From Actinoplanes sp. NBRC 103695 (GTDB lineage Bacteria; Actinomycetota; Actinomycetes; Mycobacteriales; Micromonosporaceae), in NCBI RefSeq assembly GCF_030269485.1, contig NZ_BSTL01000008.1:161729-225728 (forward strand): a stretch of 64,000 nucleotides of DNA, in the 5' to 3' direction. This document shows positions 8,991 through 17,408 of the stretch, piece after piece. Within the stretch, counting starts at the first letter, position 1; every line of letters begins with the position of its first letter. The translations under genes were made by a program, and so were the position numbers. The notes beneath the pieces are model-generated. The model did not search any database. It saw only the letters and a list, made by a program, of their open reading frames with translations, and had not been told where the DNA came from.

Positions 8991-9333
8991 GCCCGTTGAC
9001 TATTCCAAGGCGTTGAGGCGTGTGCAACATCATCTAATCTCAAATTGGTCTCATTACCCTATCGGGTATGCGCATAAAGCGCCAGTTCGCAATGCGAGAT
9101 ATTGCAATTAGCTAGATGGCTGATAACTAGGTGTCACCAGCAGGCTGGCTCTCCGCGGTGAATGACCTGGTCAGGCGGACCTCATTCATTTGTTCATCTA
9201 CACTCTGTGCACATCGTGAATATGCATTGCTATTCACTTCGACCGGCTCCATATTCAGAGTCAGGGATGTTGCGATGCACTCCATGGTGGCGGGTAACGC
9301 GGCATCTGTGGCGTCGACGGATGGGGTCTGCTC
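8991..9333. other. AT-richer gene-free interval between divergent genes
   Basis: These 343 bases are clearly richer in A/T than the flanks. They must hold the promoter of the regulator pair on the minus strand and of the small membrane genes on the plus strand. No ORF with genome-like codon use is present. An inverted repeat at 9216-9237 is the clearest site. The base composition suggests DNA of foreign or phage/plasmid origin; this is inference. Confidence 0.5.
9216..9237. promoter_or_regulatory. inverted repeat GTGAATA-N8-TATTCAC
   Basis: Perfect 7-base arms separated by 8 bases lie about 100 bases upstream of the small membrane gene at 9334. Size and symmetry suit a dimeric repressor such as an XRE or GntR protein. 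Which protein binds it is not known. Confidence 0.4.
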
Positions 9334-9558
9334 ATGCTCCCGATTCTCCGGCCCATCGAAGCGATCACGCCGAACGCCGGCGCTCTGGTGCTGCTCGTGC
9401 TGGCCGGTATCTGTCTCCTCATCGCCTTCCGGCTCGTCCCGCGGGCGGTCTCCGCCCTGGGCGAGCTGCTGGAAGCGGCGGCCGCCGCCGCGCTCGTCGC
9501 CGTCAGCGCCTGCGCGGCGCTGTTCTTCCTCACCGTCGCGTTGATCACCCTGCTCTGA
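9334..9558 (+). CDS. small membrane protein (two TM segments)
   Basis: This 74-residue protein is almost wholly hydrophobic, with helices at about 15-35 and 48-72 (GALVLLVLAGICLLIAF and LVAVSACAALFFLTVALI). No family is recognised. It lies 15 bases before a second small membrane gene, so the pair is probably one transcript. Similar small pairs occur in mobile elements of Actinobacteria, but that link is only suggestive here. Confidence 0.55.
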   Translation: MLPILRPIEAITPNAGALVLLVLAGICLLIAFRLVPRAVSALGELLEAAAAAALVAVSACAALFFLTVALITLL

Positions 9559-9573
9559 GCGGAGGTCCCGGAG

Positions 9574-9816
9574 ATGAACGAGTTCACTGTGCTGTGTGCG
9601 GTCGTCGCCCTGATCGCCCTGTTCGTCACGGCGGAGATCGTCTCGGCAGCGCTGCCGCTGATTCTGGTCGTCGCCCTGGTGCCGCCTGAGGAGCGGCCGG
9701 CGCTGGCACGGCTGATCGCCGCCGCGGACAGCTCGCGCAGGCTGCGAATCTGGCCCGCTCTGCGCGTGGCTGTCGCCGCCCGCCGCGACGCACGCCACAT
9801 CGGCTCCCAGCGGTAG
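9574..9816 (+). CDS. small membrane protein with basic C-tail
   Basis: This 80-residue protein has one or two N-terminal membrane helices (about 4-40) followed by an amphipathic basic tail. GGAGGT and GGAG precede the ATG. The last codons and the stop fall inside the first copy of a 33-bp tandem repeat that continues past the gene. I do not recognise the family. Confidence 0.55.
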   Translation: MNEFTVLCAVVALIALFVTAEIVSAALPLILVVALVPPEERPALARLIAAADSSRRLRIWPALRVAVAARRDARHIGSQR

Positions 9817-9885
9817 CTCGGCGCACGCCACGTCGGCTCCCGGCGGTTGCGCGGCGCGTCGGCTCCCAGCGGTACCGCTGCGCGC
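9791..9885. repeat. three tandem ~33-bp repeats spanning a gene end
   Basis: Copies begin at 9791, 9824 and about 9857, sharing CGTCGGCTCCC(A/G)GCGGT; the last copy is shortened. The first copy contains the stop codon of the gene at 9574, so the C-terminus of that protein may have been set by the duplication. Confidence 0.75.
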
Positions 9886-9943
9886 CGGCCGTTGGGGTGG
9901 GCGGACATAGTCCCGGGCGTCTCTTGAGGCCCGCGCCCTGTCG

Positions 9944-11536
9944 TCAGCCTCGGCGGTAGATCGCCCCGTTCGCCGCGTTGATCGCGGCCCGATAGGCGGC
10001 GCCCGTCAAGGCCCGGTCGCGCGCCAGGGCGGCCCGCGCCGCGTTGGCGCCCGGCACCCCGTGCACGCCGCCGCCCGGGTGCGCGGACGACCCGGCCAGG
10101 AACAGCCGGTCCACCGGCGTGTCCGGGCGTCCCAGCCCTGGGATCGGCCGGAAGAACAACTGCTGGAACGCGGCCGCCGTGCCCCCGCCGAGCGCGCCAC
10201 CCACCAGTGACGGGTTCTCCCGCTCCAGATCCGCCGGGCCGAAGACGTTCCGGCCGACGACTTTGGCCGTGAAGCCCGGGGCCTGCGACTCGATGACCCG
10301 CTCCATCCGGGAGACCTGAACCGCGATGTCGTCCGGATGCCACTTCTGACGGAACGGCAGGTGCGTGTACGCCCACAGCGACTCGGTGCCGGCCGGGGAA
10401 CGCGACGCGTCGGCCGTGGTCATCTGACCCAGCAGCATGAACGGGTCGGTGGGCAACTCGTCGGTCGACAGCTGCGCGGCGTAGCGGGTGAGACCGTTCA
10501 TGTCGGCGGCCAGGTGCACCACGCCGGAACCGGCGACGGCCGGGTTCGTCCAGGGGACCTTCCCGTCGACCGCCCAGTCGACCTTGAGGGTGGCGCCGTC
10601 CCAGCGGAAATGCTCCAGGTCCTCGACCAGGCGCGGCGGCAGGGCGTGCGCGCCGACCAGGTCCAGGTAGAGCGCGGGCGCGGGTACGTCGGCCAGCACC
10701 GCCCGCCGCGCCCGGAGGTCGGCGCCGGCCGCCGTGCGTACCCCCATCGCTCTGCCTCTTGCCATCAGCACCCGGGTCACCGGCGCCTGGTAGATGATCC
10801 GGCCGCCCCGCTCCCGCAGCCGCTCGACCAGCGCGGACGTGATCTGCTGCGCGCCGCCGACCGGGACCGGCCAGCCGTTCTCCTGCCCGAGCATCGCCAG
10901 CAGCCAGCCGGAGATGCCGCCGGCCGCGTCCTCCGGTGACAGGTCGGTGTGCAGCGTGCACCCGGCCAGGGCCAGCTGGGCGCCTTCGCCGCGGAACAGT
11001 TCCGTCCCCAGTTGCCGCGCCGACAGCACCAGCTGCCGCGCCAGCCGCATCGTGCCGCCCACGCCGAGCTCCCGGACGACCCCCGCACCGTGCCGCACCG
11101 GCGGAAAACCCCCGAACAAGGCCGGGACCAGGTGGTGGGAGATGTCACACCATTGCGCGTACGCCGCGCGCCAGCGCTCACCGTCACCCGGCGCGAACGT
11201 TTCCATCGACGCCATGGTCCGGTCGACGTCCCGGCTGACCGTCGCGGCCCGGCCGTCCGGCAGCAGATGCGTCAGTACATCCGGGGCGTGCGTCCAGACG
11301 AGGCCGTGCTGGTGCAGGTCGAGGCTCTTCATCACCGGCGAGGCGTACCCGAGGGGGTAGAACGAACTGAAGAGGTCGCTGAGGTAGCCCGAGGCCGTCA
11401 CGTGGCCTGAGCGGACCGCGCCACCGGGCTGTGGGGTGGCCTCGACGACGAGCACGTCCCAGCCCGCGTCGGCGAGCAGATTGGCCGCGACCAACCCGTT
11501 GTGGCCTGCGCCGATGATGATCGCGTCCGCTGTCAC
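9944..11536 (-). CDS. phytoene-desaturase-like FAD oxidoreductase
   Basis: This 530-residue flavoprotein has an N-terminal dinucleotide-binding motif IIIGAGHNGLVAANLLADAG with the downstream acidic strand end LVVEAT, and a C-terminal FAD motif around LFLAGSSAHPGGGVHGVPG. The family (CrtI/NAD(P)-FAD amine-oxidase-like) includes carotenoid desaturases and many unassigned oxidoreductases. No other carotenoid genes are nearby, so the substrate is open. The GTG at 11536 is chosen because earlier in-frame starts would run into the divergent gene at 11613. Confidence 0.85.
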   Translation of the reverse strand: MTADAIIIGAGHNGLVAANLLADAGWDVLVVEATPQPGGAVRSGHVTASGYLSDLFSSFYPLGYASPVMKSLDLHQHGLVWTHAPDVLTHLLPDGRAATVSRDVDRTMASMETFAPGDGERWRAAYAQWCDISHHLVPALFGGFPPVRHGAGVVRELGVGGTMRLARQLVLSARQLGTELFRGEGAQLALAGCTLHTDLSPEDAAGGISGWLLAMLGQENGWPVPVGGAQQITSALVERLRERGGRIIYQAPVTRVLMARGRAMGVRTAAGADLRARRAVLADVPAPALYLDLVGAHALPPRLVEDLEHFRWDGATLKVDWAVDGKVPWTNPAVAGSGVVHLAADMNGLTRYAAQLSTDELPTDPFMLLGQMTTADASRSPAGTESLWAYTHLPFRQKWHPDDIAVQVSRMERVIESQAPGFTAKVVGRNVFGPADLERENPSLVGGALGGGTAAAFQQLFFRPIPGLGRPDTPVDRLFLAGSSAHPGGGVHGVPGANAARAALARDRALTGAAYRAAINAANGAIYRRG

Positions 11537-11612
11537 ACGGTCGACGCTACCGATGATCGGTTTTAACCGCCTCCGCTCGGGCACCAGTTTGTTCGAAGGG
11601 GAGTGATTCACC

Positions 11613-12077
11613 GTGAGTACGGTTACCGAGTACATCGATGTTGACGTCCCGGTGCGGGCGGCTTACAACCAGTGGACTCAGTTCGAGGAGTTCCCGCAGT
11701 TCATGAGCGGCGTGACCGAGATCCGTCAGCTGGATCCGACCACGACCCACTGGAAGACGGACATCGACGGCGTGAAGCGCGAGTTCGACGCCAAGATCAC
11801 CGAGCAGTTGCCCGACGAGCGCGTCGCGTGGAAGGCCACCGAGGGCACGAAGCAGGCCGGCGTGGTCACGTTCCACCGCCTCGCCGAGACCCAGACGAGG
11901 GTGACGGTCCAGATGGACTTCGAGCCCGAAGGCGTGGTCGAGCAGGCCGGCGACAAGCTGGGCTTCCTTGACCGCCAGGTGAAGGGCGACCTGAAGAAGT
12001 TCAAGTCGTTCATCGAGTCCCGCGGAGGCGCGGAGACCGGCGCCTGGCGCGGCGAGGTAGACCGCCCCGGCGCGTAG
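11613..12077 (+). CDS. SRPBCC (polyketide cyclase/dehydrase-like) protein
   Basis: This 154-residue protein has the helix-grip SRPBCC fold: VTEYIDVDVPVRAAYNQWTQ at the start, FPQFMSGV in the first helices, and a long C-terminal helix near DRQVKGDLKKFKSFIE. Such proteins bind hydrophobic ligands. A GTG start follows GAAGGGGAG. It is divergent from the oxidoreductase with 76 bases between them and is followed at once by a strong terminator. Confidence 0.85.
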   Translation: MSTVTEYIDVDVPVRAAYNQWTQFEEFPQFMSGVTEIRQLDPTTTHWKTDIDGVKREFDAKITEQLPDERVAWKATEGTKQAGVVTFHRLAETQTRVTVQMDFEPEGVVEQAGDKLGFLDRQVKGDLKKFKSFIESRGGAETGAWRGEVDRPGA

Positions 12078-12096
12078 ATCTCGCGCCGCATACGGA

Positions 12097-12126
12097 AAGG
12101 GCCGCCGGCACACGCCGGCGGTCCTT
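12097..12126. terminator. terminator hairpin
   Basis: A 13-base stem with one G-T wobble (arms 12097-12109 and 12114-12126) and loop ACAC lies 20 bases after the SRPBCC gene. It begins with A's and ends CCTT, so it could end transcription in both directions. Confidence 0.75.
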
Positions 12127-12287
12127 CCTATGCCCGCGAACGGGCTCGAGCGTCGATCCGCATGCCTGCCTTGCCCGCGGCTCGCCGGTCGTTCCGGCGG
12201 CTCTCCGCTTGATCCGGTGGTTCTCCGGGGGTGTTCCCGCGGCTGTTCGGGTGTGTCCTCGTGGCCCTTCCCGGGTAGACGCAGGGT

Positions 12288-12539
12288 ATGACCGATCAAC
12301 AGCCGGAAAGCGCCTGGCGCAACGAGGACAAGCTGTCGGTGGAGTCCCTGTCCGAGGCCATGGCCACCTGGGACACCGACGGCCAGAACGACCCGACCGA
12401 CAACGGCGCGGGCGAGGAGCAGGCCTTCGGCCACGAGGCCCACGCCCAAGACGCCCACGCCCAAGACGCGGAGCAGAACGCCACCGACCCGGACCGCGAG
12501 TTCCGCCCCAGCACCACGGGCCGCAGCGGCCCCCACTGA
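12288..12539 (+). CDS. small acidic hydrophilic protein
   Basis: This 83-residue protein is highly acidic and low in complexity, with an internal duplication HAQDAHAQDA at about 51-60. It has no signal, membrane segment or known domain. Strong third-position G/C bias and the ATG after a GCAGGG motif support coding. It is convergent with the mycosin gene downstream. Confidence 0.55.
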   Translation: MTDQQPESAWRNEDKLSVESLSEAMATWDTDGQNDPTDNGAGEEQAFGHEAHAQDAHAQDAEQNATDPDREFRPSTTGRSGPH

Positions 12540-12592
12540 CCCATCCGTCGTCGCCGCTCCGGACCTGGAGCGGCGACGACGCTGTCAGGGGC

Positions 12593-13738
12593 CTACGTCC
12601 GCCGCTGCCGCCTGATCATGACCACGATGATGACGGCGCCGATCGCCAGCACGAGAAGGGCCGCCAGGACGCCGAGAACGATCGGCACGACCTCTCGGAG
12701 CCGCACCGTGTCTGAGGGGTCCGAGTCACCCGGAGGCGCGGCCTGCACGGGCTCGTCCGCCGACCCGGTCGGTGCCGCCGCGCTGTCCGCCGGCGCCGGC
12801 CCGACATCGTCGGTGAGCGCCTTCACGAGATTGAGCCGCCCGAAGCCGTAGCTGTCGTCCCGCCCCTCAGGCCCTGCGTCCGTGGCCGTGGCGGTGAGCC
12901 GGTGGATCACGTCGGCAGCAGACAGGTCGGGGTACTTGGCGCGAATCAGCGCCGCAGCGCCGCTGACGACCGCCGTCGCTTGGCTCGTTCCTCTCGAAAG
13001 GCTGTAGCCCGACTTCGTGATGCCGGTCGACACGATGTCGACGCCGGGGGCGACGATGTCGACGCCCTCGTTGGCGACGGAGAAATCCGCGACGTTCCCG
13101 TCACGGCCGATCGCGCCGACGCTCAGCACTTCCGGATACAACGCGGGGTACGCGCCTTTGGCGGCCTCTCCCTTGTTCCCCGAACCGCCGACCAGAACGA
13201 TGTCGGCCGCCCGCGCGCGGCGGATCGCCTCCTGGAGGCTGGCGCTGGAGGGACGGACAAAGGACATATTTATAACCTTGACGCCGTGTTCCACCGCGTA
13301 GTCGATCGCCTTGACGATGCCAGTCCCGTCGGAGAGGCCTTCGGTCGGAGCGCCGATGGACAAGACCTTCGCCGATGGAGCGATGCCGAGCACGCCATTG
13401 TCACCGCCATGCCCGCGGCCCGCGATGATGCCCGCCATCTCGGTGCCATGCCCGTCGCGGTCCTCGAGACCGTCGGCGCTGCCGAGGGGGTTGGTGTCGA
13501 TTCCCGGAAGGAGCGCGGACCGGAGATCTCGGTGCTTGGCATCGACGCCGGAGTCGATCAAACCGACCGTAACCCCGGCACCGGTGCTTATCCGGTGAGC
13601 CTCCGCGATGTCGAGCGCTTTCAAATGCCACTGCTTGTCACGGACCGAGTCGGCCGAAGCCGGAGCGGCCGGGACCGCGGTCACGGCAAGTGCGATCGCC
13701 GCCGCGGCCAGCAGCCGGTTCGATCGGCTACGAATCAC
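12593..13738 (-). CDS. mycP: mycosin-like subtilisin protease of type VII secretion
   Basis: This 381-residue S8 protease has a Sec signal peptide (1-29), catalytic Asp62 in LIDSGVD, His97 in DGHGTEM and Ser252 in RGTSQAT. A Pro/Ala-rich linker is followed by a C-terminal membrane helix (about 350-375) and a short basic tail. This is the layout of mycosins (MycP), membrane-anchored proteases of ESX systems. Its start overlaps the stop of the next upstream gene by 4 bases, so it is the third gene of a WXG-like/WXG-like/mycosin operon. No EccB, EccC, EccD or EccE gene is in the window. Confidence 0.88.
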   Translation of the reverse strand: MIRSRSNRLLAAAAIALAVTAVPAAPASADSVRDKQWHLKALDIAEAHRISTGAGVTVGLIDSGVDAKHRDLRSALLPGIDTNPLGSADGLEDRDGHGTEMAGIIAGRGHGGDNGVLGIAPSAKVLSIGAPTEGLSDGTGIVKAIDYAVEHGVKVINMSFVRPSSASLQEAIRRARAADIVLVGGSGNKGEAAKGAYPALYPEVLSVGAIGRDGNVADFSVANEGVDIVAPGVDIVSTGITKSGYSLSRGTSQATAVVSGAAALIRAKYPDLSAADVIHRLTATATDAGPEGRDDSYGFGRLNLVKALTDDVGPAPADSAAAPTGSADEPVQAAPPGDSDPSDTVRLREVVPIVLGVLAALLVLAIGAVIIVVMIRRQRRT

Positions 13739-14937
13739 CGGCTACGACCGATGACGCCCGGCCCGGGGTCGTGCCGGACGACGCTGGTGTCCGGCACGAT
13801 GACCGGCGCGACACCGCTGTCGACCCCCCACATCTGATCGGCTTCGCCGCCCGGCAAGGTCTCGTCCTCGGACTCGCCGTTCGCCCCACGTCCGGTCTGG
13901 CCCGGCATCATCTGGCCGCCGACACCGACACCGACGCCGCGGCCGCCCGGCTGACCGCCGATGACGGCTCCGGACGGCATTCCCTGCCGCATCGGGACCG
14001 GCTGGCGGCTGATGCCCGCGCCGGGGCGTCCGACCGCCGGGCCCACCATCGGCATGCCGACTCCCGCGCCCATCCCGAGCGCACCCGTGCCGATCACCAT
14101 GCCCGTCGAACCTCCGCCGCCGCCGAGAGGGGAGACCGGAGGAAGCGCAGGGCTGCCTAGGTTTCCCGGCGGGATCGTCGTCGAGGCCGGCGTAATTACC
14201 CCGGCCAGGTCGACACCGCTGTCGGGGGTGGGCCCCGCATCCGTCGGAGGAACAGCCGGACCACCGCCGGCACCGCCGTTCGGACCGTCCGGCATGCCCT
14301 GGATCGGCGGCGGGTCGTTCGGCACGGTTACCGGAATGGGTGTAGCCCGAATCGCCGGGCCTGCTGACCCGGACCCGGACCCTGATCCGCTACCCGAGCC
14401 GTCGGACGAATCCCCACCCAGATCGGTGCTGTCGTCACCGACGCTTCCGCCCATGACGAAGGGCTCGGGGTACTGGATCTGGTTGAGGTGCTCGCTGATG
14501 GCCCTCTCGGCGGCCTCCATCGCGCGCTGCGCCTTCTCGTCGTACTCGTCCTCGGCATGGTCGATCATCCGGGGGACGATGTCGTCGGAGGCATCCGCTC
14601 GCTCGGACACGAGCGGACGGATCGTCGCCTGCGCCGTGCCGATCGCCTCGATCACGCCGTGCAGCCCCAGGCGGGTGTTCTCCGCATAGGTGAGGGTCTG
14701 GTCCATCGAGTCGGCGAGCTTGGTGAGGTAGCTGAAGAAGTCGTGCGCGGACTTGTTCTTCTCGGGTGACCAGCCGGCGGCGAGCTCGTCGCCTGCCTTC
14801 TTCAGCCGTCGGTGCTGTTCACGAACGGCCTGGGCGAGGTTCTGCCAGTCGAGCACGCGGTCGGCGCCGGTGCACTGGTTCTCCTTCTCGACCATGCTCC
14901 AGATCGCGGGAAGGTTGAAGCTGCTCCAGTTGCTCAT
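13735..14937 (-). CDS. WXG/PPE-like protein with Gly/Pro-rich C-terminus
   Basis: This 400-residue protein has a helical N-terminal domain (about 1-160) like WXG100/PPE substrates, with GWSPEKNKSAHDFF at the turn. A long low-complexity region rich in Gly, Pro and Ser follows (about 165-345), then an acidic tail. Residues 163-181 are mostly DSSDG/GSG repeats. It has no signal peptide. Overlap with the mycosin start and with the stop of the upstream gene implies one operon. It is probably a type VII secretion substrate; its role is unknown. Confidence 0.7.
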   Translation of the reverse strand: MSNWSSFNLPAIWSMVEKENQCTGADRVLDWQNLAQAVREQHRRLKKAGDELAAGWSPEKNKSAHDFFSYLTKLADSMDQTLTYAENTRLGLHGVIEAIGTAQATIRPLVSERADASDDIVPRMIDHAEDEYDEKAQRAMEAAERAISEHLNQIQYPEPFVMGGSVGDDSTDLGGDSSDGSGSGSGSGSGSAGPAIRATPIPVTVPNDPPPIQGMPDGPNGGAGGGPAVPPTDAGPTPDSGVDLAGVITPASTTIPPGNLGSPALPPVSPLGGGGGSTGMVIGTGALGMGAGVGMPMVGPAVGRPGAGISRQPVPMRQGMPSGAVIGGQPGGRGVGVGVGGQMMPGQTGRGANGESEDETLPGGEADQMWGVDSGVAPVIVPDTSVVRHDPGPGVIGRSR

Positions 14938-15338
14938 CAGACCGCCCTCCTCGCGCCGTTCTGGGCGCCGGCGATGATCGCGTTGGCCTTCGCGATAGCG
15001 GCGTCCATCATCGAGTTCACGCGCAGCGTGGTGTCCGCGGACTCTCGGTCGGAGGTCTTGAACTCGCGTGCGATGTCCTCGGCGACGTCAGCGAAGATCT
15101 CGGCGGCCTGCTGGTAGGCGCGCAGGTTGGCCTCGGTGTTCGCCAGCGCGACCGCGTAGCGGCCCTTGGCCTGCTGCACGATGTCGCTCATCGTGATGTT
15201 CGCGCCGAACGGCACGCCGTAGGCGTGCAGTCGCGTGCCACGATTTGCGGCCTGGCTGAAGCCCGTGGCCGATTCCGATCGCATTCCCGTAGCGAAATCG
15301 CCCACCTGTCCAGTGTCGATCTCCACACCGTCTGCCAT
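14937..15338 (-). CDS. WXG100/EspC-like type VII secretion protein
   Basis: This 133-residue helical protein starts MADGVEIDTGQVGDFATGM and has no signal peptide. It has the size and helical pattern of ESX-associated small proteins. It heads the operon with the PPE-like and mycosin genes; its stop overlaps the next start (TGATG). The ATG at 15338 is preferred to earlier starts because upstream translation is unlike a protein. It may form a heterodimer with the next product (inference). Confidence 0.65.
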   Translation of the reverse strand: MADGVEIDTGQVGDFATGMRSESATGFSQAANRGTRLHAYGVPFGANITMSDIVQQAKGRYAVALANTEANLRAYQQAAEIFADVAEDIAREFKTSDRESADTTLRVNSMMDAAIAKANAIIAGAQNGARRAV

Positions 15339-15533
15339 GCCGCTGCCTCCCCGTGTTGCCAACCTCGGCGGATACAGCATATCGACCCGCACCGACATTT
15401 CTGCGCCCGTCCACAGCCCGGAAGAAACGAACCCATAACGCCTCGGGCCCTCGGTCATGAATACGCGCGCCGCCGCAGAATCGGTTCCGGGTGGCTCAGT
15501 GCGGGGGCGGGCACCTCGTCGGGGTGGGTCGGG

Positions 15534-17171
15534 CTACACCAGGGTGAGCAGCTTGTTCTCGGTCACCACGGGCACCGAGAGGGTCTTGTAGCCGACCTCG
15601 TCGAAGAGGACCGTCATCCGGTCGTCCTCGTAGCCCATCACCATCCCGGCGCCCCACTCGTCGTGGCTGACCTTGCTGTGCACGGGGAAGGGGTCCTTGC
15701 CGGAACGCCTCGGCGGGGGCTCGACGGTGCCGCTGGCGCAGTTGTCGCAGTGGCCGCAGGGCTTCTTCATCTGCTCGCCGAAGTAGGTCAGCAGGGCTTG
15801 CGTACGGCACGCCTGGGTTTCCGCGAACCCGCGCATCATGTCGGTGCGGGACCGCTCGATCGCCTGCAGCCGCTCGTACTCGTCGAGGGCCGCCTGGGCC
15901 GCCGCGGCCGGGAGCGGCGCGAAGACCGGGACCGTCCACTTGTTGCGGTCGCCGGCCCTGGCCGCGCCGACCTGTTCGAGCAGGCCGAGCAGCGAGCCGA
16001 GCTTGCGGGGGCCGAGCCCGGTCTTGTCCTTCAGGGCGGTCTTGGTCTGCGGCCCGTCACGTAGCGCGGCCGCGAGCTCACGGATCTCCACCAGGTCGGG
16101 CGCCCCGCCGGTGAAGAAGCGCTGGATGCCCTCGTCCTCGGCGCGCCAGAGCAGCAGCGCCCGGGAGTCCTGGCTGTCGCGGCCGGCGCGGCCGATCTCC
16201 TGGAAGTAGGCGTCCGGCGACCCGGGCAGGGCGACGTGGGCGACCCACCGGATGTTCGGCTTGTCGATGCCCATGCCGAACGCCGACGTGGCGACCATGA
16301 TGTCGACTTTGTCCGCGGTGAAGTCGGCGTGGCGGGCGGTCCGCTCCGACGCGTTCAATCCACCGTGATAGAAGGTCGCGTTGTATCCGGCAGCGACCAG
16401 GCTGTCCGAAAGATCCGATGCGTCCCGCCGGGTGGCCACGTAGATGATGCCGGGCGACGGCGTCGAGTCGAGCAGGGCGTGCAGCTTTCGCGTGCGATAG
16501 GACTCGTCGGGGCAGTACGCGACCTCGAGGAACAGGTTGCGCCGGTCCAGGCCGGACACGTGCACCTCGGGCTTGCGTAGCTGGAGCCGCTCGATGATGT
16601 CGTCGCGCACCGGCGGCGACGCGGTGGCCGTCAGCGCCAGGACCGGCGGCCGGCCGATGCCCTTGATCAGGTGCCCGATGGAGAGGTAGTCGGGCCGGAA
16701 GTCGTGTCCCCAGGCCGAGATGCAGTGCGCCTCGTCCACCGCGACCAGGCCGGGCTTCAGCGCGCGTACCTCGGCCATCCGATCCGGGTCGCTGAGCTGT
16801 TCCGGCGTGATGAAGAGGAACTCCGCGCGCCCGGAGCGGATCTCCTCGATCGCCGCGCGCTGCTGTGCGGGCGTCTCGGCCGAGCTGACCCGGACGGCTC
16901 GAGTCTCGGGGTGGCCAAGAGCGTTCAGCGCGATGATCTGGTCCTGCTGGAGGGCCAGCAGCGGGGAGATGACCACCGTCGGGCCGGGCAGCAGCACCGC
17001 GGGAATCTGGTAGATCGCCGACTTGCCGGCGCCGGTGGGCAGCACGACCAGGGCGTCCTTGCGGCGCAGCACAGCGCGCATCGGCTTGAACTGACCGGGG
17101 CGCAGCGAGGGCCAGCCGAAGTACTTGCGGGCGACGCGGCGCAGACGGGGTCCGTAGACGGGAAGTTTCAT
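15534..17171 (-). CDS. recQ: RecQ-family ATP-dependent DNA helicase
   Basis: This 545-residue SF2 helicase has motif I PTGAGKSAIYQIP (about 41-53), DEAH box VDEAHCISAWGHDF, motif V/VI VATSAFGMGIDKPN and QEIGRAGRDSQ, and a C-terminal zinc site formed by Cys residues in ACRTQALL and KPCGHCDNCASG. The HRDC domain is absent and the tail is short. It unwinds forked DNA and Holliday junctions. In some Actinobacteria this short form is the main RecQ. Confidence 0.93.
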   Translation of the reverse strand: MKLPVYGPRLRRVARKYFGWPSLRPGQFKPMRAVLRRKDALVVLPTGAGKSAIYQIPAVLLPGPTVVISPLLALQQDQIIALNALGHPETRAVRVSSAETPAQQRAAIEEIRSGRAEFLFITPEQLSDPDRMAEVRALKPGLVAVDEAHCISAWGHDFRPDYLSIGHLIKGIGRPPVLALTATASPPVRDDIIERLQLRKPEVHVSGLDRRNLFLEVAYCPDESYRTRKLHALLDSTPSPGIIYVATRRDASDLSDSLVAAGYNATFYHGGLNASERTARHADFTADKVDIMVATSAFGMGIDKPNIRWVAHVALPGSPDAYFQEIGRAGRDSQDSRALLLWRAEDEGIQRFFTGGAPDLVEIRELAAALRDGPQTKTALKDKTGLGPRKLGSLLGLLEQVGAARAGDRNKWTVPVFAPLPAAAAQAALDEYERLQAIERSRTDMMRGFAETQACRTQALLTYFGEQMKKPCGHCDNCASGTVEPPPRRSGKDPFPVHSKVSHDEWGAGMVMGYEDDRMTVLFDEVGYKTLSVPVVTENKLLTLV

Positions 17172-17199
17172 CGAGCGTGCCGGATACCCGCGCCGGCCG

Positions 17200-17295
17200 T
17201 CACTTGAACATCCGGCGGATCGCCCAGAACAGGATCAGGGCGGCCAGGGCGACGCCGAGGAGCTTCACCGCGTGCACCTGCGACCAGTCGACCAC
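17200..17295 (-). CDS. 31-residue single-pass membrane microprotein
   Basis: A GTG-started frame encodes 31 residues with a membrane helix VKLLGVALAALILFWAI and a basic end RRMFK. It ends 29 bases before recQ on the same strand. Third positions are mostly G/C and there is no overlapping gene, which supports coding, but there is no strong ribosome site. It may be a conserved short membrane peptide of this lineage. Confidence 0.45.
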   Translation of the reverse strand: MVDWSQVHAVKLLGVALAALILFWAIRRMFK

Positions 17296-17329
17296 ATCGG
17301 GAGTCTAACGGTGCCTCTTCGTACACATC

Positions 17330-17353
17330 TAATAGGAAGGTTTGTTGACTAAA
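17330..17353. promoter_or_regulatory. candidate sugar-responsive operator
   Basis: An A/T-rich stretch with imperfect symmetry, TAATAGGAAGG...TTGACTAA, lies 55-80 bases upstream of the GH3 gene in an otherwise G/C-rich context. It resembles ROK-type repressor sites found before glycosidase genes in Actinobacteria. This is inference from pattern and position. Confidence 0.35.
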
Positions 17354-17408
17354 TGGACTGAGGGTGTTTCCATGGCTAACGACCACGATCCGGAGGTACG
17401 GGGGACAC

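Noticed and set aside
9131-9544. 137-codon ORF before the small membrane genes
   Set aside because: It overlaps the better supported membrane gene in another frame and has atypical codon use over the AT-rich part.
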